A stretch of DNA of 64,000 bases. Origin: JACSRF01 sp963695505. GTDB taxonomy: Bacteria > Chloroflexota > Anaerolineae > Promineifilales > Promineifilaceae. Below, in pieces: positions 7,111 through 16,139 of this stretch. Each line of letters begins with the position of its first letter. Position 1 is the first letter of the stretch. The notes below the pieces were generated by a model, which ran no database searches, was not told where the DNA came from, and worked only from the letters and a program-made list of their open reading frames with translations. The translations under genes were made by a program, and so were the position numbers. The stretch spans positions 184,037-248,036 of the forward strand of contig CAVOGX010000002.1 in NCBI GenBank assembly GCA_963695505.1, read 5' to 3'.

Positions 7111-10100
7111 TTACCCGTTAACTGTCAACATCTGCGGCGCATCCTCCCCAGACACACCCGGATTGTAATAATCATACGCATTACTCGCCGGCGTCTGCGC
7201 CCGCAGCGGGAACTTGGCCGTCAGCCCATAGCTGAAGCTTAACGGCTTGCCCCCGCTCAGGTTGCCAATGTAGAGCAAGATTTGCCGCCCGGTTAGCTCG
7301 TAGCGCTCGATGGTGGCACCGGCATAGTCCGGGCTGATATTCTCGAACTGCGCCACCAGCGCGCTCAGGTCTTCCGTGTTCACGCTGAATCCCGGAGGAA
7401 TGCCCAAGTCAATGAGCGCCCAATCGGCACGGCCGTCCTGCTCATTCAGGCTCACCGTCACGTCTACCCTTACCACGTCATCCACCTGCAGTTCCGTGCG
7501 ATCATAGGCCACGTCTATGCTAACCAGGTCTTGCCCATCCACCACCTCCGGATAATCGGCCAGCTTGTCCCAGGGCAGGTAATAGCTGCCCGCCACCTGG
7601 TACATCAGCTTGCCTTCGCCCTGCACGGTGATATCTACAACGTTTGCGCCCAGCGGCACGTCATCAAAAGTAACCAACTGCACCACGTCATAATTTTCTG
7701 GCGTCACCATCAGCTCACGGGTCTGGCCGTTGTTCAGCTTGATGGTCACCGTGGCGTTGACATCGTCACTGCCCAGCTTGGCGCTGGCGATGAAGGCTTG
7801 CAGCGACAAAATGGTAGCTTGCGTGGTTTCCCAATTGCCAAAGCTGTCCTTATTTTGAATCAGGTACAGCAGCCCCTTGTTAGCCAGCTCGGAATAGCTG
7901 TTGCTGTAAATGAAAGCCAGCGTGGCCAGCGCCGTCGTTTCCAGATTACCGGCGCTGCCGTAGCTGCCCATGAAAGTGGTATCTGCTGCGCCCCAGTAGG
8001 CCGTTTCGCCGTCCAACTGGGCCATGCCCGCCAGCCGGGCAAGAACGTCTTGCCCCTGCTGTGTGGCACTGGCCGCCACAAAGGCATTGGCCATTAACGC
8101 CAGTGCGTAGGGGTCGTCCACGCTGCTTTGCTTGCTGGCCAGGTAGCTGAGGCCGGTTTGCACGCGATTGTCGTTGCCATATCCGGCACGGCCCAGGCTC
8201 CACAGCACGTAAGCGGTGGTGATTGTCGTATCGCTTTCTGGACCGGAGATGAAGGTGCCTTCCACCCAGCCCTCGCTGCCCCAGGAACCGTCGCCATTTT
8301 GCTGTGCCAGCAGCCATTCGGCCGTGCGGCTGATGAGTGCCGGGTCCACGTTGTACACCTGGCTCATGTCGCTGAACTCCTGCACGCCGTAGGCGGTCAG
8401 CAGCACCACGGCCGGATTGTCGCCAAAGAGAGAGAAGCCGCCACCGTTGACCTCGAAGGTGGTCAGGCGCTGGTAGCCAATGTTGATGTAATCTTCGGCC
8501 TTGAACTGTACCTCCGGCGAGATTTGGCCGCTGTTTTTCAGGTAGTCCAGCACCAGCACGTTGGGGTAGGTGCTGGATGAAGTTTGCTCAAAGCAGCCGT
8601 TGGGCATGCGCAAAATAGAATCCAGCCCTTCCACCACCTGGCTGACCATGCCGGGGTAGATTTTCACCGTGAGCTGCTGCGTGCCGGCGATGGCGTCCGG
8701 TGGAATGGCAATGGTTTGCTGCGTGGTGACGCCCGGTTCCAGTTTGTCTGACTCGCTGAAGCGAATTTCTTTGCCGTCGGGATAGACACGTACCTGCTTG
8801 AGGATGGCGTCGCTTTGCTCACTGCCGATGGCGGTGACCTGGAAGGGCTGCATGCCAAAGTTGAGGGCACGAATGCGGAAATAGACGACGGAAATGTCGT
8901 TGCTGGCAATCTCAATTTCCTTCGTGGCGTCATCCAGCAGTTCAAACCAGTTTTCCTGCTGCACGGTAAGCCGTACCGTCTGCGCCGTAGGCAAGTAGTT
9001 GAAGACGCCCACCGGCACGGCAATCTCGTCGCCGACGGTGAGTGCTTGCGGCAGGTCAAGGTTGACGAAGAAGGGCTGGAAGACGCGCAGGGCGCCAGTG
9101 GCGCTGCCCAGCCGCCCGTCCTGCGTGGAGGCCAGCGCCGTCATCCGCCAGGTGGTGATGCTGTCCGCTACCGGTATATCCACCGACAGCAGGCCGTTGG
9201 CGTCGGTCACGCCGTCGGGCAGCCAGAACATCGTCTCGGGGAAGAACTGGCGCAGGCGCGGGGCTTCGGCGCCACCGGTTTGGGTGGCGGTATTGGCTAC
9301 GTCGGCGGCCCCTTCCATGGGTGCTTCCATTTCTACGGCCGTGGGCATGGCCATATCGGCGACGGCCATTTCTTCCATTACGAACCCGCCATCATCCATG
9401 CCGCGAGCAAATTGCGTTGCGCCGCCAATGCCGGCGCCTATGCCAAGAACAGGCAGCGTCATCAACAAGAGGGCGACAAAGGCGGTGGCGGTGGCCAGCA
9501 GGCGGCGCTTTTCTTGCCCGAAAGCGGCAGCGCGCAGCAGAAAGGCCAGGGGAACGAGGAGGATGAGGATAACGGCCGTTATCACCACGGCATCATCCGG
9601 ATAAAAATCGGCCCATTGTGAGGCCCACGCGGCGGCGATAAACAATGGGACGAGGAGCAGCACCAGCCCGACCGACCAGCGCATGGCGCGGTCTTTGCGC
9701 CGCCAGGCATAAATGGCCAGCCCCAGGAAGCTGAGCAATCCTAAACCACCCAACAGCAACAACAGCCATTCACCGCGCCAGGATAGCCAATCCAGGATTT
9801 CTTCCAACAGCCCGGCCATGCCCAGAAGGACAAAAAACAAAGTAACGCCGGCAGCCCAGGCCAAACTGCGCCACAACTGCTTTTGCCGCCAGAGGTATGT
9901 GCCGGTGATGATGAGCACCACCGGAGGAACGATCAGCATCAGACCAAAGAGAATTCCGCTGAGGTCGGAAAAGTAATTTTCTTGCCGTTCGTATGCGCGG
10001 GCGATGTTGTCGTCACGGGAATTGGCGTTGAGGCTAAAAGCGACATTTTGGGGGGCAGCCTCGGCCAATGAGGCCTGTGCAGCTCCTTCCTGCGCCTGAC

Positions 10101-12003
10101 GTAATATCGGATCGTCCACAGGCTGCTGCAAAATCAAGTCTGGTACTGCAAAGCCGTGCAGTTCGTATTTGGGCTGCAATAACTCTTGTTCCAGGAGGAA
10201 GTAGAGCTTGGCGAAGCCGGGGTCTTGCTCGGCCAGGGCGAAGACTGCTTCGTCCACAACGGCCAGGCCGATAGCGGACTGCGCCCCCGTGCCGTCTTGG
10301 CCGCTGGTGGTGAGGTTGAGAACGGCCGTATCTCCTGGCCGGTATTCATCTTGATTCAGCGCAAAATTCACGGCTAAATCATTAGCTTCGTCCACCAGCA
10401 CCAGCCGCGTATCGCGGACAATGCTGCCGCTGCGCAAAATCTTGTAGGCATGCAGCTCCAGCGTACCGTACATGTCGGGCGTCAGGTCAACGGCCATTTG
10501 CGTGCTGCCGTTAGTAATGTCCACGGCGTGGGTGCTAATAGTTTGCCCCTCGCGGATGATGTCCAGGTAGATGGTGCCGCTTTGCGCGGAGGTGAAGATG
10601 GTCAGGTTCATGGTTTCACCAACGCGGTAAGCTGGTCTTTCCGGGCGCAGCAGCACCGATTCTTCCTGGTATTCTCCTTCGAAATAGAAATCGCGGGTGG
10701 CGCTGTTGCCCTGGGCGTCCCGGGCGATAATCTGGATATTTTGCCAGGGGTCGCTGGGCGTTACGGGAATGGCGGCCAATCCATAGGGGCCGGTCTCGGC
10801 AGAGATGGTCTGATTGCCATTGGTGATGGTCGCCTGCAGGCGCGTCTCGGCAGGCGTACCGTCAGGGTAGCTGGTGAGGACGTAGAGCAGGTTTTCCACG
10901 CCGGGGCGGAACACGCCGCCTTCGGGAATGGCTTCGATGATCAGGGCGTTTTGGGCCACGGGCAGGGTGGCGCCTTTGCCCTCGGTGTGGTCAGCCTGGT
11001 CAGTAATGGTGGTTTGCAGGTAAAACGTGCCTAACCCCCCTTCCAAATCGCTCCCGGCGATGTAATCGGGCAGGGTGAACTCGAACTCATAGACGCCTTG
11101 CGCATCGGTGATGCCTTGCAGGGTAAAGGCGTCCTGGCGCTCAAAGTCAAAGGTAAAACCTTCTAAGCTAATTTCACTGTCGTTGACCGGTTTGCCAAAG
11201 AAGTAAACGGCCGTTACGGACCCGCGCACGATATCACCCGGCCGGTAATAGCTCTTTTCGGTATCAATGGTGATGTCAAACTGGGGTAGGACGTACCGCT
11301 CTACCGTCACCGTTTTTTCGGAAAAGGTGTTGCCCAGTTGCGCGCTGATTTTGTAGGGGCCGGTGTTGACCTCGTTGGCCAGTTGAAAGTCGACGAAAGC
11401 CACGCCAAAGTCGCTGGTGGTCAGCGAGTCGCGGAAGACGGTGTTGCCCTTGCCGTCGGCAATGGAGATTTCCAGCGGCTGGGCGGCGGCAGGAGTCAGG
11501 TCAAAGGTGCTGAGAGCCAGGGCACGCAGGTGGATGACCTGTCCCGGCTGGTAAAGCGGCTTGTCGCTGCTAAGCAAAATGCGATAGTCGCGCTCCAAAG
11601 TAATGGGGCGCTCGATGCGGTCATTGCCCAGACGCGAACTGGTCTCCACGATTAGGGTGTAATCGCTTTGCGGCGCGTTGGGCACGGCAAAAGCCACGTC
11701 GGTTGTACCGGCGGCGTTGGTTTGTCCGGTGAAAACCAGTTCGGCGCGCCCGCCGCTGGCGGGCTGCAAGCTGACGCTGATCTCTGCGTTTTCCAGAGGT
11801 GCGCCATCGGCGCTGTCGCGCACAGCGACGCGCATGGCGGCCTGGCTTCCAGGTACGAGCTTGTTCTGGCCAAATACCAGAGTTTCATGCTGGCTCAGGT
11901 TTTGGGGCAGGTTGGCATAATAAGCAGACAGCCAAACCAACCCGCCAAGCAGGACAACAACGAAAAAGGTAATGCCTAAACGAATGCGATTTTTCCGGGA
12001 CAT
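7111..12003 (-). CDS. Alpha-2-macroglobulin family protein with internal membrane-helix block
   Basis: About 1630 residues. Bacterial alpha-2-macroglobulins trap attacking proteases through a reactive thioester. The protein starts with an uncleaved-type anchor (GITFFVVVLLGGLVWLSAYY). Macroglobulin repeats follow, including the MG2-type IHLRALALSTFD region. The thioester motif is GCFEQ with Cys1137, then an alpha/alpha-toroid domain. Unusually, residues about 680-855 contain five or six hydrophobic helices (from FGLMLIVPPVVLIITGTYLW onward) between the bait-region side and the A2M domain (TMFWLPDG). ATG at 12003 is preferred, with AGGAGAG seven bases upstream; an ATG 30 codons earlier has no such site. 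No periplasmic transpeptidase partner gene (pbpC) is next to it. The family is firm; the topology is odd. Confidence 0.9.
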   Translation of the reverse strand: MSRKNRIRLGITFFVVVLLGGLVWLSAYYANLPQNLSQHETLVFGQNKLVPGSQAAMRVAVRDSADGAPLENAEISVSLQPASGGRAELVFTGQTNAAGTTDVAFAVPNAPQSDYTLIVETSSRLGNDRIERPITLERDYRILLSSDKPLYQPGQVIHLRALALSTFDLTPAAAQPLEISIADGKGNTVFRDSLTTSDFGVAFVDFQLANEVNTGPYKISAQLGNTFSEKTVTVERYVLPQFDITIDTEKSYYRPGDIVRGSVTAVYFFGKPVNDSEISLEGFTFDFERQDAFTLQGITDAQGVYEFEFTLPDYIAGSDLEGGLGTFYLQTTITDQADHTEGKGATLPVAQNALIIEAIPEGGVFRPGVENLLYVLTSYPDGTPAETRLQATITNGNQTISAETGPYGLAAIPVTPSDPWQNIQIIARDAQGNSATRDFYFEGEYQEESVLLRPERPAYRVGETMNLTIFTSAQSGTIYLDIIREGQTISTHAVDITNGSTQMAVDLTPDMYGTLELHAYKILRSGSIVRDTRLVLVDEANDLAVNFALNQDEYRPGDTAVLNLTTSGQDGTGAQSAIGLAVVDEAVFALAEQDPGFAKLYFLLEQELLQPKYELHGFAVPDLILQQPVDDPILRQAQEGAAQASLAEAAPQNVAFSLNANSRDDNIARAYERQENYFSDLSGILFGLMLIVPPVVLIITGTYLWRQKQLWRSLAWAAGVTLFFVLLGMAGLLEEILDWLSWRGEWLLLLLGGLGLLSFLGLAIYAWRRKDRAMRWSVGLVLLLVPLFIAAAWASQWADFYPDDAVVITAVILILLVPLAFLLRAAAFGQEKRRLLATATAFVALLLMTLPVLGIGAGIGGATQFARGMDDGGFVMEEMAVADMAMPTAVEMEAPMEGAADVANTATQTGGAEAPRLRQFFPETMFWLPDGVTDANGLLSVDIPVADSITTWRMTALASTQDGRLGSATGALRVFQPFFVNLDLPQALTVGDEIAVPVGVFNYLPTAQTVRLTVQQENWFELLDDATKEIEIASNDISVVYFRIRALNFGMQPFQVTAIGSEQSDAILKQVRVYPDGKEIRFSESDKLEPGVTTQQTIAIPPDAIAGTQQLTVKIYPGMVSQVVEGLDSILRMPNGCFEQTSSSTYPNVLVLDYLKNSGQISPEVQFKAEDYINIGYQRLTTFEVNGGGFSLFGDNPAVVLLTAYGVQEFSDMSQVYNVDPALISRTAEWLLAQQNGDGSWGSEGWVEGTFISGPESDTTITTAYVLWSLGRAGYGNDNRVQTGLSYLASKQSSVDDPYALALMANAFVAASATQQGQDVLARLAGMAQLDGETAYWGAADTTFMGSYGSAGNLETTALATLAFIYSNSYSELANKGLLYLIQNKDSFGNWETTQATILSLQAFIASAKLGSDDVNATVTIKLNNGQTRELMVTPENYDVVQLVTFDDVPLGANVVDITVQGEGKLMYQVAGSYYLPWDKLADYPEVVDGQDLVSIDVAYDRTELQVDDVVRVDVTVSLNEQDGRADWALIDLGIPPGFSVNTEDLSALVAQFENISPDYAGATIERYELTGRQILLYIGNLSGGKPLSFSYGLTAKFPLRAQTPASNAYDYYNPGVSGEDAPQMLTVNG

Positions 12004-12115
12004 GGGACTCTCCTTCTGAACAGTTATTACATTGTAACTGTTATGACGTAGGCAAGGGAAGGAGGGTTCCCATGAATTGTTCCGGGCCCACAAATTTTAG
12101 GAATTGCGCAAATGG

Positions 12116-13057
12116 CTACTTTTCTCCGTTTTCTGGTCCTTTTTCTTCGTCATTCTCCCGTAGCTCTTCAAACTCTTCTTCCAGCTCTTCCATGACGTCT
12201 TCGCGGATTTCTTTGGCTGTGGCCCCCCGCCGCCCGAAGAGGAAATCCCAGCCTATCATCACCAGGGCTAATTGGGGCATGCCCCACCACACCAGGACGA
12301 AGGTGAGAATGAGTTTGGTGCGATCCTGCTGCTGAAGGACCTGGGTGCGAATGTTTTCCAGGGAGTCGTTGATCTGGCGCACGATGGCGGTGTAGCTGTC
12401 TAATTGGCCAGGAACCTCGGCAATACGGCCGTTTATCGTGGCAATATCCCCTGACATGACAAGAATGCTGTCGCTAATGGCAGAGAGGTTGGCGTTGGCA
12501 ATGGTCAGGTTGCCTTCTACCGAACGCAGCTCTTCCGGCAGGCCAGCTAAACTGTCTCCCAGGCCCACAAAAGCCTGGTCAAAGGGGATTTCCGGTTCGT
12601 AATTGATACCCAAATCATACTGAAGGGGAATTCCCAGGATTTCCTCATCAATGCGGAACTGGCTGAGGGTAATCAAGGTTTGGTCAATGGTGGCCGCGAC
12701 GCCCGCCAGGGCGGGTATGGCCCCTTGCAGCGCTTCCACGCTGGCCGGAGCGTTTTCGCTAACGACGACGGAGACCTGGTCAAGCAGGGGCCGGGTATCC
12801 GTTACCGTTTTGGCGATGTTGATGACGGCCCCTTCCACTGTCTCCAGGCCGTCGTTCACGTCGCCCAGGGTAGTTTTGGCCAGTTCCAGGCTGTCAACGG
12901 CCGTATCCAAACCCTGGGTGGCCAATACCAACGTTTCATCCAAACCAGCAAAAGTGCTGTCTACCGCCTGGCGGCCAAAAAAGACGCCGGCACCGCTAAT
13001 CACAATACCAACTGTTCCCAATGCCAGCATCAGCAGGCCAATAATGCGACGAAACAT
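12116..13057 (-). CDS. Membrane protein of unknown function with coiled-coil-like central region
   Basis: 313 residues. A first membrane segment (IIGLLMLALGTVGIVISGAG) is followed by about 220 residues of heptad-like sequence rich in Leu, Val, Ser and Thr, suited to a long helical bundle. A second membrane segment (LILTFVLVWWGMPQLALVMIGW) and a strongly acidic Glu-rich tail end the protein. This layout resembles membrane-tethered spacers or methyl-acceptor-like helical domains, but no signalling motif is seen. It lies 113 bp upstream of the macroglobulin gene on the same strand, so the two may be co-transcribed. No function is assigned. Confidence 0.8.
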   Translation of the reverse strand: MFRRIIGLLMLALGTVGIVISGAGVFFGRQAVDSTFAGLDETLVLATQGLDTAVDSLELAKTTLGDVNDGLETVEGAVINIAKTVTDTRPLLDQVSVVVSENAPASVEALQGAIPALAGVAATIDQTLITLSQFRIDEEILGIPLQYDLGINYEPEIPFDQAFVGLGDSLAGLPEELRSVEGNLTIANANLSAISDSILVMSGDIATINGRIAEVPGQLDSYTAIVRQINDSLENIRTQVLQQQDRTKLILTFVLVWWGMPQLALVMIGWDFLFGRRGATAKEIREDVMEELEEEFEELRENDEEKGPENGEK

Positions 13058-13212
13058 GGGTCATTCTCCTTTTTGCGTAAATGGGCATCTGGGATGGCTG
13101 ACGGCCATCGCGGAGAATTATAGCAGAGGAAACGGCCGTCTGAATAGGGGTGTTTTGCGACTGGAGGGGGAGACCGGGGACTGGCCACACCGCCAGCCCC
13201 CCGCCGTTTGCG

Positions 13213-14769
13213 TCAGGGTAGGACGGCGTAAATGACGGCGTCGTCGCTGCGATAAACCTCTTGCAGCAGCGGGTCGTCAGCAGCTTCGTCCATAAAATCA
13301 CCGTGGCGCAAGTCGGAGAAGACGTAAGATGCGCCAAAGGTATCGCGAATGATGGCTCCCGGTTCGTCAATATCGCCCTGGGTGATGTCTACCCACAGGT
13401 CGAACCGTTCTTTATCTTCCAGCTCCATGAAGGTGGGGTCTAAACCGGCGGTATAAACGAGGTCGCTGTTGTAGAAAAAGAGGCGGGTGAAGTCGTCCCA
13501 ATCTGTCTGGAAAATCATGGTGCCGGGTTTGGCTTCCTGGGCCAGCCAGATGGCAGCATCGGCGTACTGGTCCGCAGGCTTGGAGTTGGCCAGCAGTTCG
13601 CGGGCGTCCGTCAGGGTGTTGTAGAGGGGGTAGGCCAGCAGCAGGATGGGCAGAAGGGCGAGCAGGGGGGTGGGAAACGGCCGTTTCTTTTCCCATTGCG
13701 CCAGCCATTCGCGCAGCAGCGGGGCGGCGCTTAAGGCCAGGAAGATCAGGGCAAAGGGTGGGAAATATTCCACGAAGCGGCGTGATTCAAAAAGCATGTA
13801 GCCAAACAAAATGACCAACCCCAGGGCAGAGAGGCTGCCCTTATCGATGCGCGTGGTGCGCCAGCCCAGCGCCAGCGTGCCCAGCAGCACGGCGGCCAGG
13901 GCCAATCCGGAATTTCCCACCAGTGTCCAGGTGCGGTAAGGGGACCATTCGTTACCAACGCGGGTGGTTGATTCGCCGACTTTAGGCAGCAGGTGATTCC
14001 AAATAAAAGCAAAATTTTCGGGAAAGTAGGGGTTGACGAACAAGCCGAGAATGATGCCCACGGCTGGGAAGAGCACGGCCTGCCACACCAGCCGCCGCTC
14101 TAGCATGAACACGGCAATGGCGTAAGTTCCGGCCAGCAGCAGGAGCAGGGGGAAGGCGTTGTAGAACCAGACGAAGACAAAGCCCAGGGGTATGAGCAGT
14201 TTGAAGCGCTCCTGCAGCAGCCAATGCAGACCCAAGGTTAAAAGCAGCAGGGAGGCGGACTGGGCGCGGGGCATGCTCATGCGGTAAAGGAACGCTTCGG
14301 AGACGGCAAAGAGGGCAAGGGCCCAAAAGGCTGCGCCGGGCACGCGCTGCTGGCGCAGCAGCCACCAGATGGCGAGGAAGGCGAGGCTGGGCAGGATGAT
14401 GCTGGCGATTTTTGCCCCCTGGGTGAGGGCTGCGCCCCCGTCGACCAGAGGGTCTACGGCCGCAAAGAGAGCCAGGTAAGCGTGGTAAAGCAGGTGGTGG
14501 TTGTAGTAGTCCTCGCCGTTGAGAATGGTGTAGGGCAGGGCTTCAAAGGCGGGCTTGAGACCTTCCTGGCGAATGAGGTAGCCCATCTTGATGTGGTAGT
14601 AGCCATCTGTGCCGGCCAGGGCGGGCGTGGCGTACTGGATGATGGTGAAGAACAGGGCGAAGAGGGTGAAGAGGGAAACGGCCGTTGCCAACACCTTAAT
14701 CTTATTTTGCCCTATCCCGCGGGTAAAAATTCTCGATTTTTGCGTCAAAAATGATAGCGATAAGTCCAT
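13213..14769 (-). CDS. Polytopic membrane protein, glycosyltransferase-C-like (hypothetical)
   Basis: 518 residues with about ten to twelve hydrophobic segments and a soluble C-terminal region of about 130 residues. The first external loop carries GTDGYYHIKMGYLI, with an acidic residue followed by YYH, as in GT-C lipid-linked sugar transferases and oligosaccharyltransferase-like proteins. The C-terminal domain (MIFQTDWDDFTRLFFYNSDLV) is a pattern often found in such proteins. It may transfer sugars from a polyprenyl carrier to surface molecules, but no donor or acceptor can be named. It lies 155 bp upstream of the coiled-coil membrane protein. A hairpin terminator at 14797-14843 separates it from the lipoprotein gene. 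Confidence 0.75.
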   Translation of the reverse strand: MDLSLSFLTQKSRIFTRGIGQNKIKVLATAVSLFTLFALFFTIIQYATPALAGTDGYYHIKMGYLIRQEGLKPAFEALPYTILNGEDYYNHHLLYHAYLALFAAVDPLVDGGAALTQGAKIASIILPSLAFLAIWWLLRQQRVPGAAFWALALFAVSEAFLYRMSMPRAQSASLLLLTLGLHWLLQERFKLLIPLGFVFVWFYNAFPLLLLLAGTYAIAVFMLERRLVWQAVLFPAVGIILGLFVNPYFPENFAFIWNHLLPKVGESTTRVGNEWSPYRTWTLVGNSGLALAAVLLGTLALGWRTTRIDKGSLSALGLVILFGYMLFESRRFVEYFPPFALIFLALSAAPLLREWLAQWEKKRPFPTPLLALLPILLLAYPLYNTLTDARELLANSKPADQYADAAIWLAQEAKPGTMIFQTDWDDFTRLFFYNSDLVYTAGLDPTFMELEDKERFDLWVDITQGDIDEPGAIIRDTFGASYVFSDLRHGDFMDEAADDPLLQEVYRSDDAVIYAVLP

Positions 14770-14796
14770 GATGTTCCTCTAGCCAGTTGTGCATAA

Positions 14797-14843
14797 AATG
14801 AGGACACAAACTGTTTTGATTTTAGCCGGTCTGTGTCCTCATT
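14797..14843 (-). terminator. Hairpin with 12-bp perfect stem
   Basis: AATGAGGACACA (14797-14808) pairs fully with TGTGTCCTCATT (14832-14843) across a 23-base loop. Read on the minus strand, the stem is followed by TTTATG, a weak T-run. It lies just past the end of the Asp/Asn-repeat lipoprotein gene, so it probably ends that transcript. Confidence 0.6.
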
Positions 14844-14871
14844 GACTGCAAGGCATCAGTGATGAAAAGCT

Positions 14872-15551
14872 CTAGTCATTCTCATTCATGTCGTCATCAT
14901 CGTCATCATCATCGTCATCATCATCGTCGTCATCATCGTTGCCGTTGTCATCATCATCGTTGTCGTTGTCATCATCATCGTTGTCGTTGTCATCATCGTC
15001 GTTGTCGTTGTCATCGTCACTGTTGTCGTTGTCATCATCATCGTTGTCGTTATGTCGTCATCGTCGTTGTCGTTCATGTCGTCATCGTCGTTGTCGTTCA
15101 TGTCGTCATCGTCGTTGTCGTTCATGTCGTCATCGTCGTTGTCGTTCATGTCGTCATCGTCGTTGTCGTTCATGTCGTCATCGTCGTTGTCGTTCATGTC
15201 GTCATCGTCGTTGTCGTTCATGTTGTCATCGTCGTTGTCGTTCATGTCGTCATCGCCGTTGTCGTTCATGTTGTCATCGCCATTATCATTCATATTGTCA
15301 TCGTTGCTATTGAGGATGCCGGCGTCCAGCGTATTGCTGCGGCTGCTGCTATTATTGGCAGGGGCAGCATCAGGGCTGCTGGCGTCCAGGGCGGCGCCGT
15401 TGGCAGGAGCACCGCCAGGGGCGGCTTCATCCAAACTTTGCGTTGGCGCTTCAACGGTCGCCCCCGTAAGGGCTCCCGTCGGAGAACAGGCTACTAGCAG
15501 CATACCCAGAACCATAGCCACCAAGAGTAACAACTTATGTGTGTGTTTCAT
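14872..15551 (-). CDS. Lipoprotein with Asp/Asn-rich octapeptide repeats (one frameshift)
   Basis: The protein starts with a lipoprotein signal peptide ending LLVACSPTG, where Cys22 would be the lipidated residue. A linker rich in Ala, Pro and Ser follows. Next come about ten copies of the octapeptide D-D-D-D-M-N-D-N and then a tail of Asp/Asn only. Around 15052 one base is missing from a repeat unit (TTATG instead of TTCATG). This would switch the frame to Thr/Met, whereas the corrected frame continues as Asp/Asn and ends DMNEND at 14872. The acidic tail would be exposed outside the membrane and could bind Ca2+ or other cations (inference). It has its own terminator and no functional partner nearby. 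Confidence 0.75.
15053..15300. repeat. 24-bp tandem repeat, about ten copies
   Basis: The unit GTCGTCATCGTCGTTGTCGT followed by TCAT repeats about ten times, nearly perfectly at first and with substitutions toward 15300. It lies inside the lipoprotein gene and encodes the acidic octapeptide on the minus strand. Toward lower coordinates it merges into simpler GTC/ATC trinucleotide runs (14888-15050). Such arrays change length easily by slippage. Confidence 0.9.
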
Positions 15552-15735
15552 TTTGAATAACCTCCAAATTTGTGTGATTTCTGTTGTCTAAGTCGGAGTT
15601 AACGTGAAAAAGTAACGGGTCAATTGAAAATTGGTCAAAATTCTCTCAATAGTGCGCACAAGATGGACCTGCCACTCGTAAATTTTGGTATGATAGATTA
15701 ACGAACGGCTTTTGCGCAAAGAGGTGGATAATGTC

Positions 15736-16110
15736 ATGAAAATGTCACGGATTGAGTCAGGGGTGCGCATGGTGCTGGCCTACAATGATGCCTTCAACCG
15801 GCATAACGTGGCGGGCATGGCCGCGCTTCTGAGCGGCGACTGTCATTTTGATCATACCTCACCGGCTCCCGACGGTGAGGCGCACACAGGAAAGGAAGCG
15901 ATTGCGCAGTTTTGGCTAGAGTTCTTTCGCCAGTTGCCCCAGGCCCATAGGGAGCTTGAGGATATTTTTGGCCTGGGCATGCGCTGCGTGGCCCGCTGGC
16001 GGCAGGAGTGGGTGGACGCTGCCGGAGAAATGAGGTACGTGCGCGGGGTGGACATCTACCAGATGCGGGACGGCCGTATTCACGAAATACGCTCTTACCT
16101 CAAGGGATAG
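15736..16110 (+). CDS. SnoaL-like / NTF2-fold protein
   Basis: 124 residues with the cone-shaped alpha+beta fold of the SnoaL/DUF4440 group. An N-terminal helix (MVLAYNDAFNRHNVAGMAALLS) precedes DCHFDHTSPAPDGEAHTGKEAI, the strand pattern of the pocket, and YVRGVDIYQMRDGRIHEIRSYL ends it. These proteins bind or isomerise small polyketide-like molecules, but many have no known activity. ATG at 15736 is chosen because AGAGGTGG precedes it; a TTG eight codons earlier is possible. A PaaK-like gene starts 29 bases downstream, so the two are probably one operon. Confidence 0.8.
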   Translation: MKMSRIESGVRMVLAYNDAFNRHNVAGMAALLSGDCHFDHTSPAPDGEAHTGKEAIAQFWLEFFRQLPQAHRELEDIFGLGMRCVARWRQEWVDAAGEMRYVRGVDIYQMRDGRIHEIRSYLKG

Positions 16111-16139
16111 TTTTCCCACCGCTCAGCTTTGGAGAAATT

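Noticed and set aside
8815..9621. Long plus-strand ORF inside the macroglobulin gene
   Set aside because: It is antisense to well-conserved macroglobulin sequence and has low-complexity composition typical of a shadow frame.
15053..15300. CRISPR array
   Set aside because: The 24-bp units are directly adjacent without spacers and encode an in-frame Asp/Asn peptide.
14859..15591. Plus-strand ORFs of His/Arg/Cys or Ser repeats
   Set aside because: They are antisense products of the repeat array; the minus strand has the lipoprotein signal peptide and a terminator.
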